NCBI RefSeq assembly: GCF_026339735.1
Contig: NZ_JAPEQG010000001.1
Coordinates: 1,922,001 to 1,986,000, forward strand
Length of the DNA stretch: 64,000 bases
From: Streptomyces sp. NBC_01669
Lineage (GTDB): Bacteria > Actinomycetota > Actinomycetes > Streptomycetales > Streptomycetaceae
Direction of reading: 5' to 3'
In this document: positions 1-9,185 of the stretch, in pieces
Position numbering within the stretch: position 1 is the stretch's first letter
Layout: each line of letters starts with the position of its first letter
Notes under the pieces: model-generated
The model's database searches: none
Told to the model about the DNA's origin: nothing
Seen by the model: the letters and a program-made list of their open reading frames with translations, nothing else
Program-made: the position numbers and the translations under genes

Positions 1-131
1 ACCGACCATTGTCGTCACATCGGACCCGCTCGTCTGGCTTCAGGCATCTCGTGCCGGGCAGCGTTCAAGCGTGGATCCGGAAGAGTGGCACACTCCACGC
101 ACGAGGGATTCCAAGTCCCCCAGTAGCGGTG

Positions 132-155
132 GGGCAGTGCCTCGCTTCACTGCCC
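132..155 (-). terminator. Hairpin after IS1380 remnant
   Basis: An 8-bp perfect stem, GGGCAGTG with CACTGCCC, surrounds an 8-nt loop just past the stop codon of the transposase remnant. It has no T-tract. It is probably the element's own terminator. Confidence 0.45.
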
Positions 156-156
156 A

Positions 157-843
157 TTAGGCGGCGTTGACGTTGAAGTCGCGGGAGGGGAAGCGGCCGA
201 AGCCGGTGTTCTTCCCGCAGCGGATGTGGTCTTCGACGGTGGCGTGTTCGCGGTGGCGGACCTCCAGGAACTGCGCGGAGCCGCTGCCGGGGTAAGGGAG
301 TTGCCCGGCCGCAGCCGGCCGGACACGGCCTCGCCGGTGTTCGCGAGGAAACACAGCAGCGGGTGGAAGCCGAAGCCGCCCTTATAGGTGGGCGCGGCCT
401 GTTCCTTCTCCGAGGACCAGGCCGGGAAGTTCGCGTCCGCCGGCCCGAACAGCGGGTATGCCCTCGCCGGTCTCGGCGGCCTGCAGCCAGGCGACTTCCC
501 GGGCCGTGGCGCGGGCCGCTCGCAGCGAAGCGAGTACAGCCTGGTCGGTGTCGGCGAGCAACCGCCAGGCCGTGGGCGTGGAGGCGACCGGGCCGAACAC
601 CTCGCCCTGGTCCCGCAATACGGCCAGATCCGTAATGGCCGCGTCGCCGTCGGCAAGCATTACCGCCAGGTCGGTGGCGATCCAGCCCGGATCGTCTCCG
701 GTCCCGCGCGGCCGAAGCGGCCTGAGAGCGGCGGAGTACGTGGCGGTCAGCCCGGTGGCATCAGCGAGACCGGCCAGCAACCGTGCCCCGGGATGCCCGA
801 CCACCCCCGAACCATCGGCACTGACATGGACCTTGGGACGCAA
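157..843 (-). pseudogene. IS1380-type transposase remnant
   Basis: This is a broken DDE transposase read on the minus strand. The N-terminal part (843 to about 400) begins at a TTG codon and reads like the start of IS1380-type transposases, with LLAGLADATGLTATYS and TDLAVMLADGDAAI. Homology then moves to other frames: one contains APTYKGGFGFHPLLCF and RLRPGNS, and the last 65 codons contain VEDHIRCGKNTGFGRFP and end at a normal stop. The total is far shorter than the roughly 450-residue family length, so the middle is deleted and at least two frameshifts are present. It cannot make a working enzyme. A hairpin follows the stop. The family call is from remembered motifs. Confidence 0.75.
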
Positions 844-861
844 ACCGATAGCCTGTACGTA

Positions 862-934
862 GAAAGTGCCCTCCGCCTGGACCGACAGAATCCCTCAGCA
901 AGGTTCATCGTCCCAGGTCAGGAAGGGCACTTTC
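862..934. repeat. 11-bp inverted repeat at IS1380 upstream end
   Basis: GAAAGTGCCCT at 862-872 is mirrored by AGGGCACTTTC at 924-934, about 50 bp apart and immediately upstream of the transposase remnant. The outer copy resembles IS1380-type terminal sequence and probably marks the old element end. No matching end is visible on the far side of the remnant, so the element boundary there has been lost. Confidence 0.5.
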
Positions 935-1123
935 GCGTTTCCGCCACACCAGCCGCCGTACCCAACCGAAACGGCGTTGCGCGTACGCGCCACGCGCTCG
1001 GTCGGGCGAAAACTGGGTCAGGTAACCCATTGTCTGATCAACACGTCTCTGCAATCCTCGCCCGGTCGGCGATGGCTGACCTGCCGGGACGCCGGTCGAC
1101 AGCGAACGCAGAGGGGAATTCAC

Positions 1124-3943
1124 GTGACGCGCAGACGTCGCCAGTTGCTCGCCGCACTCGTGGCCGGGATGCTCGCTATCTTGGCCTGTGTAGTGGCAAC
1201 TTATCCGTCAGGAACCGCAGCACAGGTCGCGCTGGGCCAGGATCTGGACAAGCTGCACCGAGCCGACCCTGGTGACCCGCTCGAGGAAGGCTCGGAATCC
1301 GGCGAGGAAGGCGAGGAAGGCGAGGAAGACCCGGGATCCGCCGCGCAAGCCGCATTCCGCCAGCGCGCCTACCCCGGTGACACCATCACCGTGGCGCAGT
1401 TGAACGGCGCGCGCGCCGCCTACCGCTCGGCCAAGGGCCGCCCGTTCCCGACGGGCAAGGGACAGAAGGGCACCTGGGTCACGGTGGGGCCCAAGGAGGC
1501 GGTCTACCCGTACGCCCCGTACCGCGACTCATCCAGCTATCTGCCCAACGAGTACGTCGCGGGTGGCCGTACCACCGCAGTAGCGATCAGCCCCACCTGC
1601 GTACCGGGTCGCTGCAAGATGTGGATCACGGCCGCCGGTGGTGGCGTCTGGCGGACCGACAACGCGCTCGCCGACGAGCTGCACTGGCGGTACCTCGGCG
1701 GGCCGCTGGGCATCAACGCCGCCGGTACGGTGACCATCGACCGCAACGACGCCACCGGCAACACGGTCTACGTCGGCACTGGCGAGGCCAACGGCTGCTC
1801 CTCCGGTTGCGTGGCCGGCGTGGGCATCTACAAGTCCACCGACGGTGGCGAAACCTGGACCGGGCCACTGGGCCAGGCGGAACTCGGTGGCAAGGGCATC
1901 GGCCAGATTGCGGTCAAGCGGGGTGACCCCCGGACGATTTACGTCGGCACCACCACCGCGATCCGCGGTATGTCGAGCACCTGCTGCTCCGGGATCAGCC
2001 GTCCGGTGCCCGACGCGGCCAAGTGGGGCCTCTACAAGTCCACCGATGGTGGAGCCACCTGGACCTTCGTCCACAACGGGTCGGCCGACGCCGCGGACTG
2101 CACCGGCAGCCAAGCCGAGTACGCCAACCAGACCGCCTGCTCGCCGGGGGGTGTCCAGGGCGTCGAACTGGACCCCAGCGACCCGGAGATCGTGTACGCG
2201 GCCTCGTGGGCGCGGGGCATCTGGCGGTCGCCGGACGGCGGCACCACCTGGAAGCAGATCAAGCCGTCGCTCAATGCGGCGAACGCCTATACCCGGCCCG
2301 CCTTCGACGTGACCCGGCTGCCGAACGGCAAGACCCGGATGTACGTCTACGAGGGCAACATGAGCCAGCCGGCCTCCCGGCTGTTCCGCACTGATGACGC
2401 GGCCACCGACACCCCGGCCTTCACCGATCTGACCAGCTCCGACGTCACCAACCCCGGGTTCGCCTGGCTCGGCCTCTGCGGTCAGCTGTGCTGGTACGAC
2501 ATCTTCGTCCACACCCCGGAGGGGCACCCGGACATGGTCTACGTCGGCGGTTCCTACGCCTACGGCGACAGGATCGCCAACAAGCGGGGATTGGTGCTCT
2601 CCACCGACGCCGGGGTGAGCGGCACCGACATGACGTTCGACGGCACCGACCAGCTGCATCCGAACGGCCTGCACCCGGACCAGCAGGCCCTGGCGACGAA
2701 CCCCAACAACCCGTTCCAGTTCTTCGAGGCCAGCGACGGCGGCATGATGCGGTCCAGCGGCACGTTCGTCGACCGCTCGGCGTGGTGCGACGACCCTCGC
2801 CGGAACCTGGACGAGAAATCGAAATCCCGCTGCAGGCAGATGCTCTCCCGCATCCCGGCCGAGCTGCGCAGCATCAACAAGGGTCTGTCCACATTGCAGT
2901 TCATCAGCCTGTCGGTCAGCCCGCACAACAGCAACGTGCTACAGGGCGGGACGCAGGACAACGGCACCTGGCAGACCGACGGCAGCCCGAACCTGTGGCG
3001 GAACACCGCGATCGGCGACGGCGGCCAGTCGGGCTTCGACGTCGGCCGGCCGGAGTTCCGCTTCCACACCTTCAACAGCGCGTCTGTGGAGGTGAACTTC
3101 AACAACGGGAACAACTCCGACTGGATCTGGACCGGCGACCCGATCAACGGGAAGGGCTGGAGCGAGTTCTACCCGCCGGTCATCAGCGACCCGAAGGTCA
3201 GCGGCACGATGTTCGCCGGCGCGGGACGTTCGGTCTACCGGACCAAGACGTTCGGGCTCGGTGACCGGACGCTCGAGGAGGCCAATCGGCTCTGCAACTC
3301 CAGGACCCGCGACCGCACCGTGGTATGCGGCGACTGGGTCGAACTCGGGTCCGAACCGCTCAACTCCACTTCCTGGGGCGACCGGTCCGGGCGCGGGGTG
3401 GTGGCCGTCGAGCGCACCACCGTCGACACCGCCACCGCCTGGGCGGCGACGGCCACCGGCCGTCTGTTCATCTCCCACAACGTCGACGCGGAGTCGGCGA
3501 CCTCGGTCTCCTGGACCCGGATCGACGACGACGCGGTGACCCCGAACCGGTTCATCAGCAGCATCCACGTCGACCCCGCTGACGGAAACCACGCCTGGAT
3601 CTCCTACAGCGGCTTCGACTCGGTCACGCCGACCACCCCTGGGCACGTGTTCGAGGTCCGGTTCGACCCGGCGACCGGCAAGGCCAGCTGGACGGACCGC
3701 TCGTACGACTTCGGTGACCTGCCGGCCAATGACCTGGTGCGCGACGACGCCAACGGTGACCTCTACGCGGCAACCGACTTCGGCGTGCTGCGGCTCGCGG
3801 CCGGGACCACGACGTGGACCAAGAGTGCCCCCGGGATACCCAACGTCGAGGTGGCGGGCCTGACCGTCGTGCCGGGCAAGCGGATCCTCTACGCCGCGAC
3901 CCACGGGCTCGGAGCCTGGAGGCTCAATCTCGGCTCCGAATGA
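1124..3943 (+). CDS. Secreted BNR/Asp-box beta-propeller protein
   Basis: The protein has 939 residues. The start is GTG 1124 behind GAGGGGAA (1111-1118); the open frame extends further upstream, but only this start gives a signal peptide (RRRR, then a hydrophobic run to about residue 33). An acidic Glu/Gly linker spans about residues 53-72. The rest carries several Asp-box repeats: STDGGETW near 239, STDGGATW near 306, SPDGGTTW near 369 and a weaker one near 493. Asp boxes mark sialidase/VPS10-like propellers. Many cysteines fit an exported protein. The fold is clear but the substrate is not: it could be a glycoside hydrolase, a carbohydrate binder or a structural surface protein. It is transcribed alone and ends at a strong hairpin. 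Confidence 0.8.
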   Translation: MTRRRRQLLAALVAGMLAILACVVATYPSGTAAQVALGQDLDKLHRADPGDPLEEGSESGEEGEEGEEDPGSAAQAAFRQRAYPGDTITVAQLNGARAAYRSAKGRPFPTGKGQKGTWVTVGPKEAVYPYAPYRDSSSYLPNEYVAGGRTTAVAISPTCVPGRCKMWITAAGGGVWRTDNALADELHWRYLGGPLGINAAGTVTIDRNDATGNTVYVGTGEANGCSSGCVAGVGIYKSTDGGETWTGPLGQAELGGKGIGQIAVKRGDPRTIYVGTTTAIRGMSSTCCSGISRPVPDAAKWGLYKSTDGGATWTFVHNGSADAADCTGSQAEYANQTACSPGGVQGVELDPSDPEIVYAASWARGIWRSPDGGTTWKQIKPSLNAANAYTRPAFDVTRLPNGKTRMYVYEGNMSQPASRLFRTDDAATDTPAFTDLTSSDVTNPGFAWLGLCGQLCWYDIFVHTPEGHPDMVYVGGSYAYGDRIANKRGLVLSTDAGVSGTDMTFDGTDQLHPNGLHPDQQALATNPNNPFQFFEASDGGMMRSSGTFVDRSAWCDDPRRNLDEKSKSRCRQMLSRIPAELRSINKGLSTLQFISLSVSPHNSNVLQGGTQDNGTWQTDGSPNLWRNTAIGDGGQSGFDVGRPEFRFHTFNSASVEVNFNNGNNSDWIWTGDPINGKGWSEFYPPVISDPKVSGTMFAGAGRSVYRTKTFGLGDRTLEEANRLCNSRTRDRTVVCGDWVELGSEPLNSTSWGDRSGRGVVAVERTTVDTATAWAATATGRLFISHNVDAESATSVSWTRIDDDAVTPNRFISSIHVDPADGNHAWISYSGFDSVTPTTPGHVFEVRFDPATGKASWTDRSYDFGDLPANDLVRDDANGDLYAATDFGVLRLAAGTTTWTKSAPGIPNVEVAGLTVVPGKRILYAATHGLGAWRLNLGSE

Positions 3944-3960
3944 CACCGAGGAAATACCAC

Positions 3961-3988
3961 GCGAGGGGCCGCACCCGCGGCCCCTCGC
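3961..3988 (+). terminator. Strong terminator hairpin
   Basis: A perfect 12-bp stem (GCGAGGGGCCGC with its complement) closes an ACCC loop 17 bp after the stop of the BNR protein. It separates that gene from the ABC importer operon. Confidence 0.85.
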
Positions 3989-3998
3989 CCTGCCCCAT

Positions 3999-4013
3999 CA
4001 CCTCCTAGAGGTG
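3999..4013. promoter_or_regulatory. Palindrome before ABC importer operon
   Basis: CACCTC-CTA-GAGGTG is a perfect 6+3+6 palindrome lying 50 bp before the first gene of the importer operon. It could be a regulator operator or a small hairpin in the leader. No LacI-type regulator gene is adjacent, so the binding protein is unknown. Confidence 0.3.
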
Positions 4014-4062
4014 GCAAGGCTTAGCTGATGTGCAGCTGCGTACAGAGAAAAAAGTGAGAAAG

Positions 4063-5334
4063 ATGATCAAGCGTCGAATGGCCCTCGCGGCAGGTGTCGC
4101 TGCCCTTCTGGTCGGCTGCGGAACCACTTCCACGCCCGCCACCGGCGGCGACACGACCATCCGTGTCCAGGTCTCGGGCGAGCCGGAGGAGACTGCCGGA
4201 TACAGCGCGATAGCGAAATCCTACGAGCTGAGCCATCCCGGGACGAAGGTGCAACTCGTGCCCGTCGCGAATAAGTCCGATCACCTCACCCGCCTGTCGA
4301 CGGCGTTCGCCGGCGGCGAGCCGCCGGATGTCTTCCTGATCAACTACCGGGAGTACGCCCAGTTCGCGGCCCGCGGCGCCATCGAACCGATCGGCCCCCG
4401 CCTGGCCGGCGTCGGCGTGGACACAGCGGACTACTACCAGCAGCCGATCAGCGCGTTCACGTACGACGGGCAGGTGCAGTGCATGCCCCAGAACCTCTCA
4501 TCCCTGGTCGTCTACTACAACCGCACGCTGTTCGCCGAGGCGGGTGTGCAAGCCCCGAAGCCGGGGTGGACCTTCGAGCAGTTCAAGGAAGCGGCCACCC
4601 GCCTCACCGGCGACGGCGTCCACGGCCTGGGAATGGATCCCTCCATCGTTCGCCTTGCTCCGTTCGTCTGGAGCAACGGCGGCGACATCGTCGACGACCC
4701 CCAGCACCCGACGCGACTCACGCTCAACACGCCTGCTGCTCGGCAGGCCCTGGAGTCGCTGGTGCAGCTTGTGCGGAACGATGGTGCAGGACCGGACAGA
4801 ACCGAGCTCGCGGGTCAGGACCTGCAGGCCCGGTTCGCCTCCGGCAAGCTCGCGATGTTCCTCGATTCCCGTAAGGAAACCCCGGCCCTGCGCGAAGTAC
4901 AGGGTCTCGACTGGGACGTTGCCGCCCTGCCGGTGACCCGCAAGCCGGCCGGCGTCCTGCACTCGGACGCCTACTGCATCGCCCGCAAGTCGAAGCACCA
5001 CAGTGAAGCCGCCCGCTTCATCGCCTTCGCCACCGGGAAGGACGGCCAGCGGATCACCTCGCTGAGCGGACGTGTGGTGCCGTCCCTGCGCGAGGTCGCC
5101 AACTCGTCGGCCTTCCTCGCCCCTGTCAAGAAGCCGGCCAACTCCCAGGCGTTCCTCGACGTCCTTCCGTATCTCAAGAGCCTCCCGGTCCTGGCGACCT
5201 GGCCGGAGATCGAGGACATAGCCGACGAGGAACTGGCCCGCGCCTTCCACGACGGCGCACCCCTGGATGACGTGATCAAGCGGATCGACGAGCGCACCCG
5301 GCCGTTGTTCACCTCCGGTGACGGCACCCGGTGA
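4063..5334 (+). CDS. ABC importer solute-binding lipoprotein
   Basis: This is an extracytoplasmic binding protein of the carbohydrate-uptake (CUT1-like) class, 423 residues from ATG 4063. Basic residues and a hydrophobic stretch lead to the lipobox LLVGC, so Cys19 is the lipidation site. Typical binding-protein segments follow, such as LSTAFAGGEPPDVFLINYRE and CIARKSKHHSEAARFIAFA. GTG 4054 and GTG 4030 are alternative starts; 4063 gives the cleanest signal peptide. The stop overlaps the next gene by 4 bp (GTGA). The substrate cannot be read from the sequence; the family suggests a sugar, oligosaccharide or polyol. Confidence 0.85.
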   Translation: MIKRRMALAAGVAALLVGCGTTSTPATGGDTTIRVQVSGEPEETAGYSAIAKSYELSHPGTKVQLVPVANKSDHLTRLSTAFAGGEPPDVFLINYREYAQFAARGAIEPIGPRLAGVGVDTADYYQQPISAFTYDGQVQCMPQNLSSLVVYYNRTLFAEAGVQAPKPGWTFEQFKEAATRLTGDGVHGLGMDPSIVRLAPFVWSNGGDIVDDPQHPTRLTLNTPAARQALESLVQLVRNDGAGPDRTELAGQDLQARFASGKLAMFLDSRKETPALREVQGLDWDVAALPVTRKPAGVLHSDAYCIARKSKHHSEAARFIAFATGKDGQRITSLSGRVVPSLREVANSSAFLAPVKKPANSQAFLDVLPYLKSLPVLATWPEIEDIADEELARAFHDGAPLDDVIKRIDERTRPLFTSGDGTR

Positions 5335-5774
5335 GAAGGCTTCGGGCAGTGCTGATCACCGCAGGGGCCTGCGTAGCCCTGCTGACGGCCTGCACCGCTA
5401 CCACGGCAAACACCGAATCCGGGCCCGGCTCGGCAGAAGACGCTGCCATCTGCCCGGTTCCCAGCCCGGCAGCCAATATCTCGGACCTACCGTCCGGGTT
5501 CAAGGTCGGCGACCTCGGCGTGGTCACCACCGTCCGCAAGCAGCACGACTTCACCTCTATGGTGATCTCCACCCGGGAATCGATCCGGGAGGCCTTCGGA
5601 CACGTGCACAAGCTGGCGGACCAGGCCGGCTTCACCGTCCTCAGCTCGCAGAATGACGGTATCGACGCGGAGATCTTCGTCAAAACGCCCCACGGCCAAG
5701 GGTTCGTCGGCATGAGCGAGGGGTCGTGCGGCCAGGTCATCGCGATCGTGGAACTACCGGAGCCCCCGAAATGA
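5331..5774 (+). CDS. Small lipoprotein inside ABC operon
   Basis: A 147-residue lipoprotein starts at GTG 5331, overlapping the binding-protein stop. The signal sequence ends in VALLTAC, placing the lipid on Cys21. The mature part is small, soluble-looking and has a conserved-looking core (FGHVHKLADQAGFTVLSSQN) and two further cysteines (AICPVP, GSCGQV) that could pair. I recognise no family. Its 4-bp overlaps on both sides show that it is co-translated with the importer, so an accessory role at the membrane, perhaps presenting substrate or modulating the binding protein, is likely but unproven. Confidence 0.75.
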   Translation: MRRLRAVLITAGACVALLTACTATTANTESGPGSAEDAAICPVPSPAANISDLPSGFKVGDLGVVTTVRKQHDFTSMVISTRESIREAFGHVHKLADQAGFTVLSSQNDGIDAEIFVKTPHGQGFVGMSEGSCGQVIAIVELPEPPK

Positions 5775-6625
5775 CAGTGCATCAGGAGGCGCGTGTACGA
5801 CGACGAGCCCGACTTCGTGGCAGCACGGCAGGACGGGCCCTGGCAGCCTGCATGGTCGGGGTCGTGTTCTCCTTCCCGCTGGCCATCATGGCCGTCGGCT
5901 CGCTGCGCAAGCCCGGACTGCCGCCTCCTGGCGGGCTCGAACTCCTGCCGGACGTGCTCTGGTCGGGGAACTACGAGACCGCTGCCGGGCTGATCCCGCT
6001 CGGCCAACAGCTGCTGAACTCGGTCCTTGTCGTGTCAACCGCGGTACCGGTCACCGTACTTGTCGCCTCCTGGGCCGGGTTCGCGATCGCCATGGCGCGC
6101 CCCGCCGTACGACGCCTGCTGATCGGCATCGCGCTGGTGGTGCTCAGCATGCCCGCGTCCGCCATGTGGGTGCCGCGCAAGGTGATGCTGGAGCAGCTGG
6201 GGCTGACCGACCACGCCCTCGTCGTCGCGCTGCCCGCGGTCATGGGAACCACACCGTTCTACGTGCTGCTCTTCGCATTCGCCTACCACCGCATCCCACG
6301 GTCCCTGTATGAGGTCGCGGCAGTCGAACAGGCATCGGTGTTCCGTATCTGGAGGTCGGTCGCATTCCCACTCGCCCGGCCGACCATGTTCGCCGTGGCG
6401 GCGCTCGCCTTCGCCGCCTACTGGGGGAACTTCATCGACCCGCTCATCCTGCTCACCACGGAGGACGACTGGCCGCTCGCACTCGGCCTGCGCGCCCTCT
6501 CCGCACTCGAGCCGACACTGCATCCGCTCTACATGGCAGCAGCCGTCATGGCCACCGCCCCCGCCGCGCTCGCCTTCCTCGCCGCACAACGAGCGCTCGC
6601 CCCCCGCCGCGACTTGGAGACATGA
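5771..6625 (+). CDS. ABC importer permease (MalG-like)
   Basis: This is an inner-membrane permease of 284 residues with about six transmembrane segments. The start is ATG 5771, chosen because it forms an ATGA overlap with the previous stop; an earlier in-frame start is possible but has no ribosome site. The cytoplasmic coupling loop (EAA motif) is seen as EVAAVEQASVFRIWRSVAFP, which docks on the ATPase. The short periplasmic first loop fits the MalG/LacG half of CUT1 importers. The permease is followed by, and overlaps, the ATPase gene. Confidence 0.9.
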   Translation: MTVHQEARVRRRARLRGSTAGRALAACMVGVVFSFPLAIMAVGSLRKPGLPPPGGLELLPDVLWSGNYETAAGLIPLGQQLLNSVLVVSTAVPVTVLVASWAGFAIAMARPAVRRLLIGIALVVLSMPASAMWVPRKVMLEQLGLTDHALVVALPAVMGTTPFYVLLFAFAYHRIPRSLYEVAAVEQASVFRIWRSVAFPLARPTMFAVAALAFAAYWGNFIDPLILLTTEDDWPLALGLRALSALEPTLHPLYMAAAVMATAPAALAFLAAQRALAPRRDLET

Positions 6626-7650
6626 CCATGGGCATCGCAATCCACGGTGCGCACAAGGCCTACCGTTCACGCCGTAAGCAGCCCATCGCCGCCCTGACCG
6701 AGGTCGATCTGCACGTGGCCAGGGGCGAGCTCATGGTGGTCGTAGGACCGTCAGGTTCCGGAAAGAGCACTCTGCTCAGAGCAACCGCCGGACTCGAGGC
6801 ACTCGACGCCGGCCGAATCGAGATCGGCGGACGCGACGTCACGACGGCCGCACCGGGCGATCGAGACATTTCACTGGTCTTCCAGGACTACGCACTCTTC
6901 CCCCACCTCACCGTCGCCGAGAACATCGCCTTCGGCCAGCGCGCCCGAGGCGTGCCCAAGACCCAGATCACCACCGACGTCGCCCAGGCCGCAACCATGC
7001 TCGGCCTCACCGCAGCTCTGGCCCGGTACCCCCGCGAACTGTCAGGCGGAGAACGCCAACGCGTAGCACTCGCCCGGGCCATGATCCGCCGACCCAAGGC
7101 CTTCCTCCTCGACGAACCTCTCGCCAGCCTCGACCCCGACCTGCGACTGCGCACGCGCGCCGAAATCCGCGAACTCCAGCGCCGCCTGGGAGTGTCGATG
7201 CTTTACGTCACCCATGACCAGACCGAGGCACTTGCTCTGGGCGACCGTATCGCCGTCGTCCGAGCAGGCCGCATCGAGCAGGTGGGCACACCTGACGAGC
7301 TCTACTCGCGCCCAAGCACGGCATTCATCGCACGCTTCATCGGAACTCTGCCGATGAACCTGCTGCCACCCGAAGCGCTGGGCCGCGAGAACGGTCCGGT
7401 GACCGGCATCCGACCTGAGCGCACACACCTGGCACATGCGGGACACGGGCATCTGACGGGACGCATCGCCGCCGTGGAGCCAAGCGGCGAAGAGACGGTC
7501 CTTCACGTCGTGTGCCCCGACACCACGCGCATTCTGGTCAGGGTGCCGTCCTCGGACGGTGTGCCCCGGCCCGGAAGCGAGACCGGCATCACCTGGAGCA
7601 ACGCCGACGAACACCACTTCGCTTCGGCCGAAGGACCGCGCACCGCATGA
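6622..7650 (+). CDS. ABC importer ATPase (MalK/UgpC-like)
   Basis: The ATP-hydrolysing subunit has 342 residues. Walker A is GPSGSGKST near residue 42, the Q-loop is LVFQDYALFPHLTV, the signature is LSGGERQRVALARAM near residue 140, Walker B is AFLLDEPLASLD, and the switch histidine lies in YVTHDQTEA. A C-terminal TOBE-like regulatory domain starts near residue 240 (IGTLPMNLLP, GIRPE). A dedicated ATPase is notable because many Streptomyces CUT1 operons lack one and share MsiK. The gene overlaps both neighbours by 4 bp. Confidence 0.95.
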   Translation: MTMGIAIHGAHKAYRSRRKQPIAALTEVDLHVARGELMVVVGPSGSGKSTLLRATAGLEALDAGRIEIGGRDVTTAAPGDRDISLVFQDYALFPHLTVAENIAFGQRARGVPKTQITTDVAQAATMLGLTAALARYPRELSGGERQRVALARAMIRRPKAFLLDEPLASLDPDLRLRTRAEIRELQRRLGVSMLYVTHDQTEALALGDRIAVVRAGRIEQVGTPDELYSRPSTAFIARFIGTLPMNLLPPEALGRENGPVTGIRPERTHLAHAGHGHLTGRIAAVEPSGEETVLHVVCPDTTRILVRVPSSDGVPRPGSETGITWSNADEHHFASAEGPRTA

Positions 7651-8582
7651 ACGAACAACACTGCCAACCCACTCGGCCCACCCCTCACCGCAGATGGGAC
7701 AGGGCGCGCACACCCTCACTCAGACATCGGCCGACAGCACTGGCCCTACCATGGCTCGCCGCCACAGCCCTTCTGGTGGGCATCCCACTCATCGGCTCGG
7801 CATGGCTCGCCTTCACCGACTACTACGGCTTCGGCGCCCCCTCATTCACCGGCCTCGACAACTGGCACCGACTCGCCACCGACGAAACCTTCTGGCACTC
7901 TCTCGCCAACTCGGCCAAGATCGCAGCCATAGCCATACCCCTGCGAACCGCACTCGCCATCGGCTGCGCGCTCCTACTCCACCGCCGCAGCAGCATGAAC
8001 AGCGCCGCCCGCACCGCAGTATTCCTGCCGTCCATCATTCCTGACGCCGCATGGGCTCTCCTGTGGCTCTGGCTGCTCAACCCTCTCTACGGGCCGCTAC
8101 CTCTCACCCTCGAAGCATTCGGCCTCCCCTCACCCGGCTGGTTCACCGACCCCGCTGCCGCACAAGGCGGACTCGCGCTCGTCGCCTCCCTCCAGATGGG
8201 CGAGGGTTTCCTCGTCGCCCTCGCAGCCCGCCGCCTCCTGCCAGGCTCCCTGCACGAAGCCGCCGCCATGGAAGGCGCGGGACGCATCTTCACCTTCAGA
8301 CGCATCACGCTGCCGCTGATGGCACCGATCCTTACATTGCTCGCACTGCGGGACGTCGTCCTCCTCCTGCACACCACGTTCATCCCGGCCCTGCTGATCA
8401 CAGCCGGCGAACCGCACTCCGCGACACTGGTGGCACCGCTCTACGTCTACCGCCGCGCATTCCTGTACGGCGAGCTCGGGTATGCCAGCACCCTCTCGAT
8501 CACGCTGCTGATCACCGCTGCCGCCGTCGCGGCCGCTCAGCTGATCGTTCTTCACCGTACGCGCCTTCTCGAGCTGCTCTGA
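7647..8582 (+). CDS. ABC importer permease (MalF-like)
   Basis: The second permease has 311 residues from ATG 7647, which overlaps the ATPase stop by 4 bp. The N-terminus is long, basic and cytoplasmic, followed by six predicted membrane segments starting at LPWLAATALLVGIPLIG. The coupling loop is seen as EAAAMEGAGRIFTFRRITLP, a textbook EAA motif. It pairs with the permease at 5771. Last gene of the operon; no clear terminator hairpin follows, and the next DNA is mobile-element debris. Confidence 0.9.
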   Translation: MNEQHCQPTRPTPHRRWDRARTPSLRHRPTALALPWLAATALLVGIPLIGSAWLAFTDYYGFGAPSFTGLDNWHRLATDETFWHSLANSAKIAAIAIPLRTALAIGCALLLHRRSSMNSAARTAVFLPSIIPDAAWALLWLWLLNPLYGPLPLTLEAFGLPSPGWFTDPAAAQGGLALVASLQMGEGFLVALAARRLLPGSLHEAAAMEGAGRIFTFRRITLPLMAPILTLLALRDVVLLLHTTFIPALLITAGEPHSATLVAPLYVYRRAFLYGELGYASTLSITLLITAAAVAAAQLIVLHRTRLLELL

Positions 8583-8632
8583 CAGTGAGGATGTGACGTG
8601 GGTCTGTACGGTCAACGGCTCTGTCCCGTAAT

Positions 8633-8909
8633 CGGCTCTGTCGCACATCCGGTGGTAACGGAGTGTGAGTATCCGCCGCCGCCAGTTGCAGGGCATGCGA
8701 TCGACGCCCTGACCTCGATGTTTCACGAGCAGACGGCGCTGCCGTGGGGACTGCCGTCTCGGCACGCCTGCTCACATCGGCGGGCACCGTGCCCGTCGGC
8801 CGACTCCACACAGCGATCGCTGCAACGTGCGGACCTGCGACTCCTTGATCGGTGGGTCCATCCACCGCCATCATCACCGTCCGTCACCACCGGATGTGCG
8901 ACAGAGCCG
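8633..8909. mobile_element. Miniature inverted-repeat element (277 bp)
   Basis: The ends are 29-bp inverted repeats (8633-8661 and 8881-8909) with one mismatch; the left end begins CGGCTCTGTCGCACATCC. No intact transposase lies between them, so this is a MITE or an internal deletion derivative, probably moved by an IS5-like transposase. Just outside the left end, 8616-8632 carries a second, similar motif (CGGCTCTGTCCCGTAAT), hinting at nested or abutting elements. The right end touches the P450 fragment. A target duplication could not be assigned with confidence. Confidence 0.7.
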
Positions 8910-9130
8910 TTAACTTTACAGACCCTGCCTTCGGCCACGGCGTGCACCTCTGCATCGGCGCGCCCCTTGCCCACCTCGAAGCCCGCATCGCGCTTCCCGC
9001 TCTGTTCGAGCGATTCCCCGACCTCGCACTTGCCGACCCCGCCGGTGCCCTCCAGCCCGTCGAGTCCTTCATCGCCAACGGTCTGCGGCATCTGCCCGTC
9101 CATCTTCAGAAGGACCCGTCAGGCGCCTGA
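8910..9130 (+). pseudogene. Cytochrome P450 C-terminal fragment
   Basis: About 73 codons encode the end of a cytochrome P450. The heme-ligand loop is intact as FGHGVHLCIGAPLAHLEARI, with the axial cysteine, followed by the usual tail (LFERFPDLALA to LPVHL) and a stop. The remaining roughly 330 residues are missing; the fragment begins exactly at the right end of the miniature element. It is non-functional. The gene was presumably cut by the element or by a deletion anchored on it. Confidence 0.85.
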
Positions 9131-9185
9131 TCCGCCCCGTACCGACCTGCCTCGCACGTGAACAACGAAGGGATGGCTGATTCCG

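Noticed and set aside
90..146. A tRNA-like T-arm (GGGATTCCAAGTCCCC)
   Set aside because: The loop does not fit the TTC-purine-A pattern and no acceptor, D or anticodon arms could be built around it.
866..1123. An extended N-terminus for the BNR protein
   Set aside because: It would bury the signal peptide inside the protein, while GTG 1124 has a good ribosome site.
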